DNA from: Rhodospirillaceae bacterium
GTDB taxonomy: Bacteria; Pseudomonadota; Alphaproteobacteria; Rhodospirillales; Rhodospirillaceae
Assembly (NCBI GenBank): GCA_002691085.1
Contig: NZGX01000046.1
Coordinates: 67,359-82,549, forward strand
DNA: 15,191 nt
Reading direction: 5' to 3'
The position numbers were made by a program, and so were the translations under genes. Shown here piece by piece: positions 14,194 through 15,191 of this stretch (the first letter of the stretch is position 1; each line of letters opens with the position of its first letter). The notes below the pieces were generated by a model. That model did no database searches and had not been told where the DNA came from. It saw only the letters and a list, made by a program, of their open reading frames with translations.

Positions 14194-15191
14194 TTGAAAA
14201 TTAAAAATGATTTCATACATTTAAAGCCTCAATTCTTAAATTATTTAGAGGAATTAGTTGGAGCAAAAGGATTCTCAACTGATAAAGAAATAATATTACC
14301 GTACTTGTATGAACAAAGAGAAAACTACAATGGTTTCTCTCAGCTCCTTATTAAACCTGAAACAACAATACAATTATCAAAAATTATAGAAAGGTGTAAT
14401 TCACACAATCTAAAGATAGTGCCCATTGGCGGGAACACAGGACTATCTGGAGGCTGCGTTCCCTCAGAAGATGGAGATGAGATCCTTATTTCCCTAGAAA
14501 GAATGAATAAGATCAGAAACTTTGATGATACAAATTTTACTATTACTGTTGAAGCAGGTTGCGTTCTTAGTGATATCAAGTCATTTGTTGAAAAAAAAGA
14601 TTTCTTTTTCCCTTTAGGGCTAGCTTCTGAAGGAAGCTGCCAAATTGGAGGTAATCTTGCTACTAATGCAGGTGGAATAAATGTTTTAAGATTTGGAAAT
14701 ACTAGAGAATTAGTACTTGGCTTAGAGGCTGTTCTTCCTGACGGTAAAATCTGGAATGGGCTTAGGTCGCTTCAAAAAGATAATATGGGCTATTCTTTGA
14801 AAAACCTTTTTATTGGATCAGAAGGAACTCTTTGCTTAATAACTGCAGCCACACTTAAACTCTTTCCTAAACAAATAAAATCCAAAACAATATTATGTTG
14901 TATAAATAATTTAAATTCTGTCATAGAATTACTAAACCTTACAAGAAAACTGAGTAGCGAAACACTTACCTCTTTTGAATTGTTATCTAATTTTGGGGTT
15001 GAATTATCTATAAAGCATCATAGCAATATTAAATTCCCGATAAAAAATAAGTACACTTGGTATGCACTTATCCAAATATCTTCATCAGGTGAAAATATAA
15101 ACTTAGAGGATAATCTTGAGTCAATATTCTCACTAGCATTAGAAAAAGGTATTATAGAAGATGCAATAATATCAAAAAATGAAGCTCAAGA
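14194..15191 (+). CDS. FAD-binding oxidoreductase, GlcD / D-2-hydroxyacid dehydrogenase type (3' end cut off by window edge)
   Basis: This is a flavoprotein of the VAO/PCMH fold that probably oxidises a D-2-hydroxy acid such as D-lactate, glycolate or D-2-hydroxyglutarate. The 332 visible codons cover the FAD-binding domain and the start of the C-terminal substrate domain; the family is usually about 460-500 residues. PIGGNTGLSGG at 77-87 is the FAD pyrophosphate-binding loop, ITVEAGCVLSDIK follows, and GNLATNAGG near 153-161 and LFIGSEGTLCLITAATLKL are also diagnostic. The start is taken as TTG at 14194-14196, five bases after the Sua5 stop, because the domain begins close behind it and the first in-frame ATG (near 14503) falls within the FAD domain. 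The ribosome site is weak (AAAGAG, ten bases upstream), so coupling with Sua5 is likely. I recall this Sua5-flavoprotein pair from other Alphaproteobacteria. The exact substrate is undetermined. Confidence 0.88.
   Translation, partial: MKIKNDFIHLKPQFLNYLEELVGAKGFSTDKEIILPYLYEQRENYNGFSQLLIKPETTIQLSKIIERCNSHNLKIVPIGGNTGLSGGCVPSEDGDEILISLERMNKIRNFDDTNFTITVEAGCVLSDIKSFVEKKDFFFPLGLASEGSCQIGGNLATNAGGINVLRFGNTRELVLGLEAVLPDGKIWNGLRSLQKDNMGYSLKNLFIGSEGTLCLITAATLKLFPKQIKSKTILCCINNLNSVIELLNLTRKLSSETLTSFELLSNFGVELSIKHHSNIKFPIKNKYTWYALIQISSSGENINLEDNLESIFSLALEKGIIEDAIISKNEAQ

Noticed and set aside
1..15191. Mobile elements, CRISPR repeats, tRNA or rRNA genes, toxin-antitoxin or defence genes
   Set aside because: None was seen; the window is filled by core metabolic genes with short spacers, and no long direct or terminal inverted repeats were noticed by eye.

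Overview
The window is AT-rich (by eye about one third G+C) and densely packed with bacterial genes. The protein sequences and gene order point to an alphaproteobacterium with a compact genome, possibly a marine planktonic lineage. The supports are the acetolactate synthase wording around NNQYMGMVRQWQ, the run ilvB-ilvN-ilvC-leuA followed by mreB, and the pair Sua5 then FAD-linked oxidase. I recall these arrangements from Alphaproteobacteria but could not search for them. No finer taxonomic call is justified.

The layout is two arms that diverge from one 163-base intergenic region (9916-10078). The left arm is read leftward in the order pepA (M17 aminopeptidase), a DUF1015 protein, miaA (tRNA A37 prenylation), ilvB, ilvN, ilvC, leuA and mreB (cut by the window edge). 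The right arm is read rightward in the order molybdopterin hydroxylase large subunit, CysQ-type phosphatase, Sua5-type t6A enzyme, and a GlcD/D-2-hydroxyacid dehydrogenase-type flavoprotein (cut by the window edge).

Functionally, ilvB, ilvN and ilvC carry out the first two steps shared by valine and isoleucine synthesis, and leuA commits the valine precursor 2-oxoisovalerate to leucine. pepA, the DUF1015 gene and miaA look like one transcription unit; the DUF1015 stop and the miaA start touch. The right arm also looks like an operon, with gaps of 19, 2 and 5 bases, although its proteins belong to unrelated pathways.

I see no mobile element, CRISPR array, rRNA or tRNA gene, phage gene or toxin/defence system. 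No stretch over 300 bases lacks a gene. I did not find a new multi-gene system; most of this is core metabolism. The best leads are small: a Sua5 gene with no ATG, GTG, TTG or CTG that can serve as its start, which apparently begins at ATT behind a near-ideal ribosome binding site; two further non-ATG starts (ilvN and the flavoprotein); a molybdenum hydroxylase large subunit without its usual partner subunits beside it; and a leuA-mreB intergenic hairpin that pairs fully only in the transcript of the coding strand.
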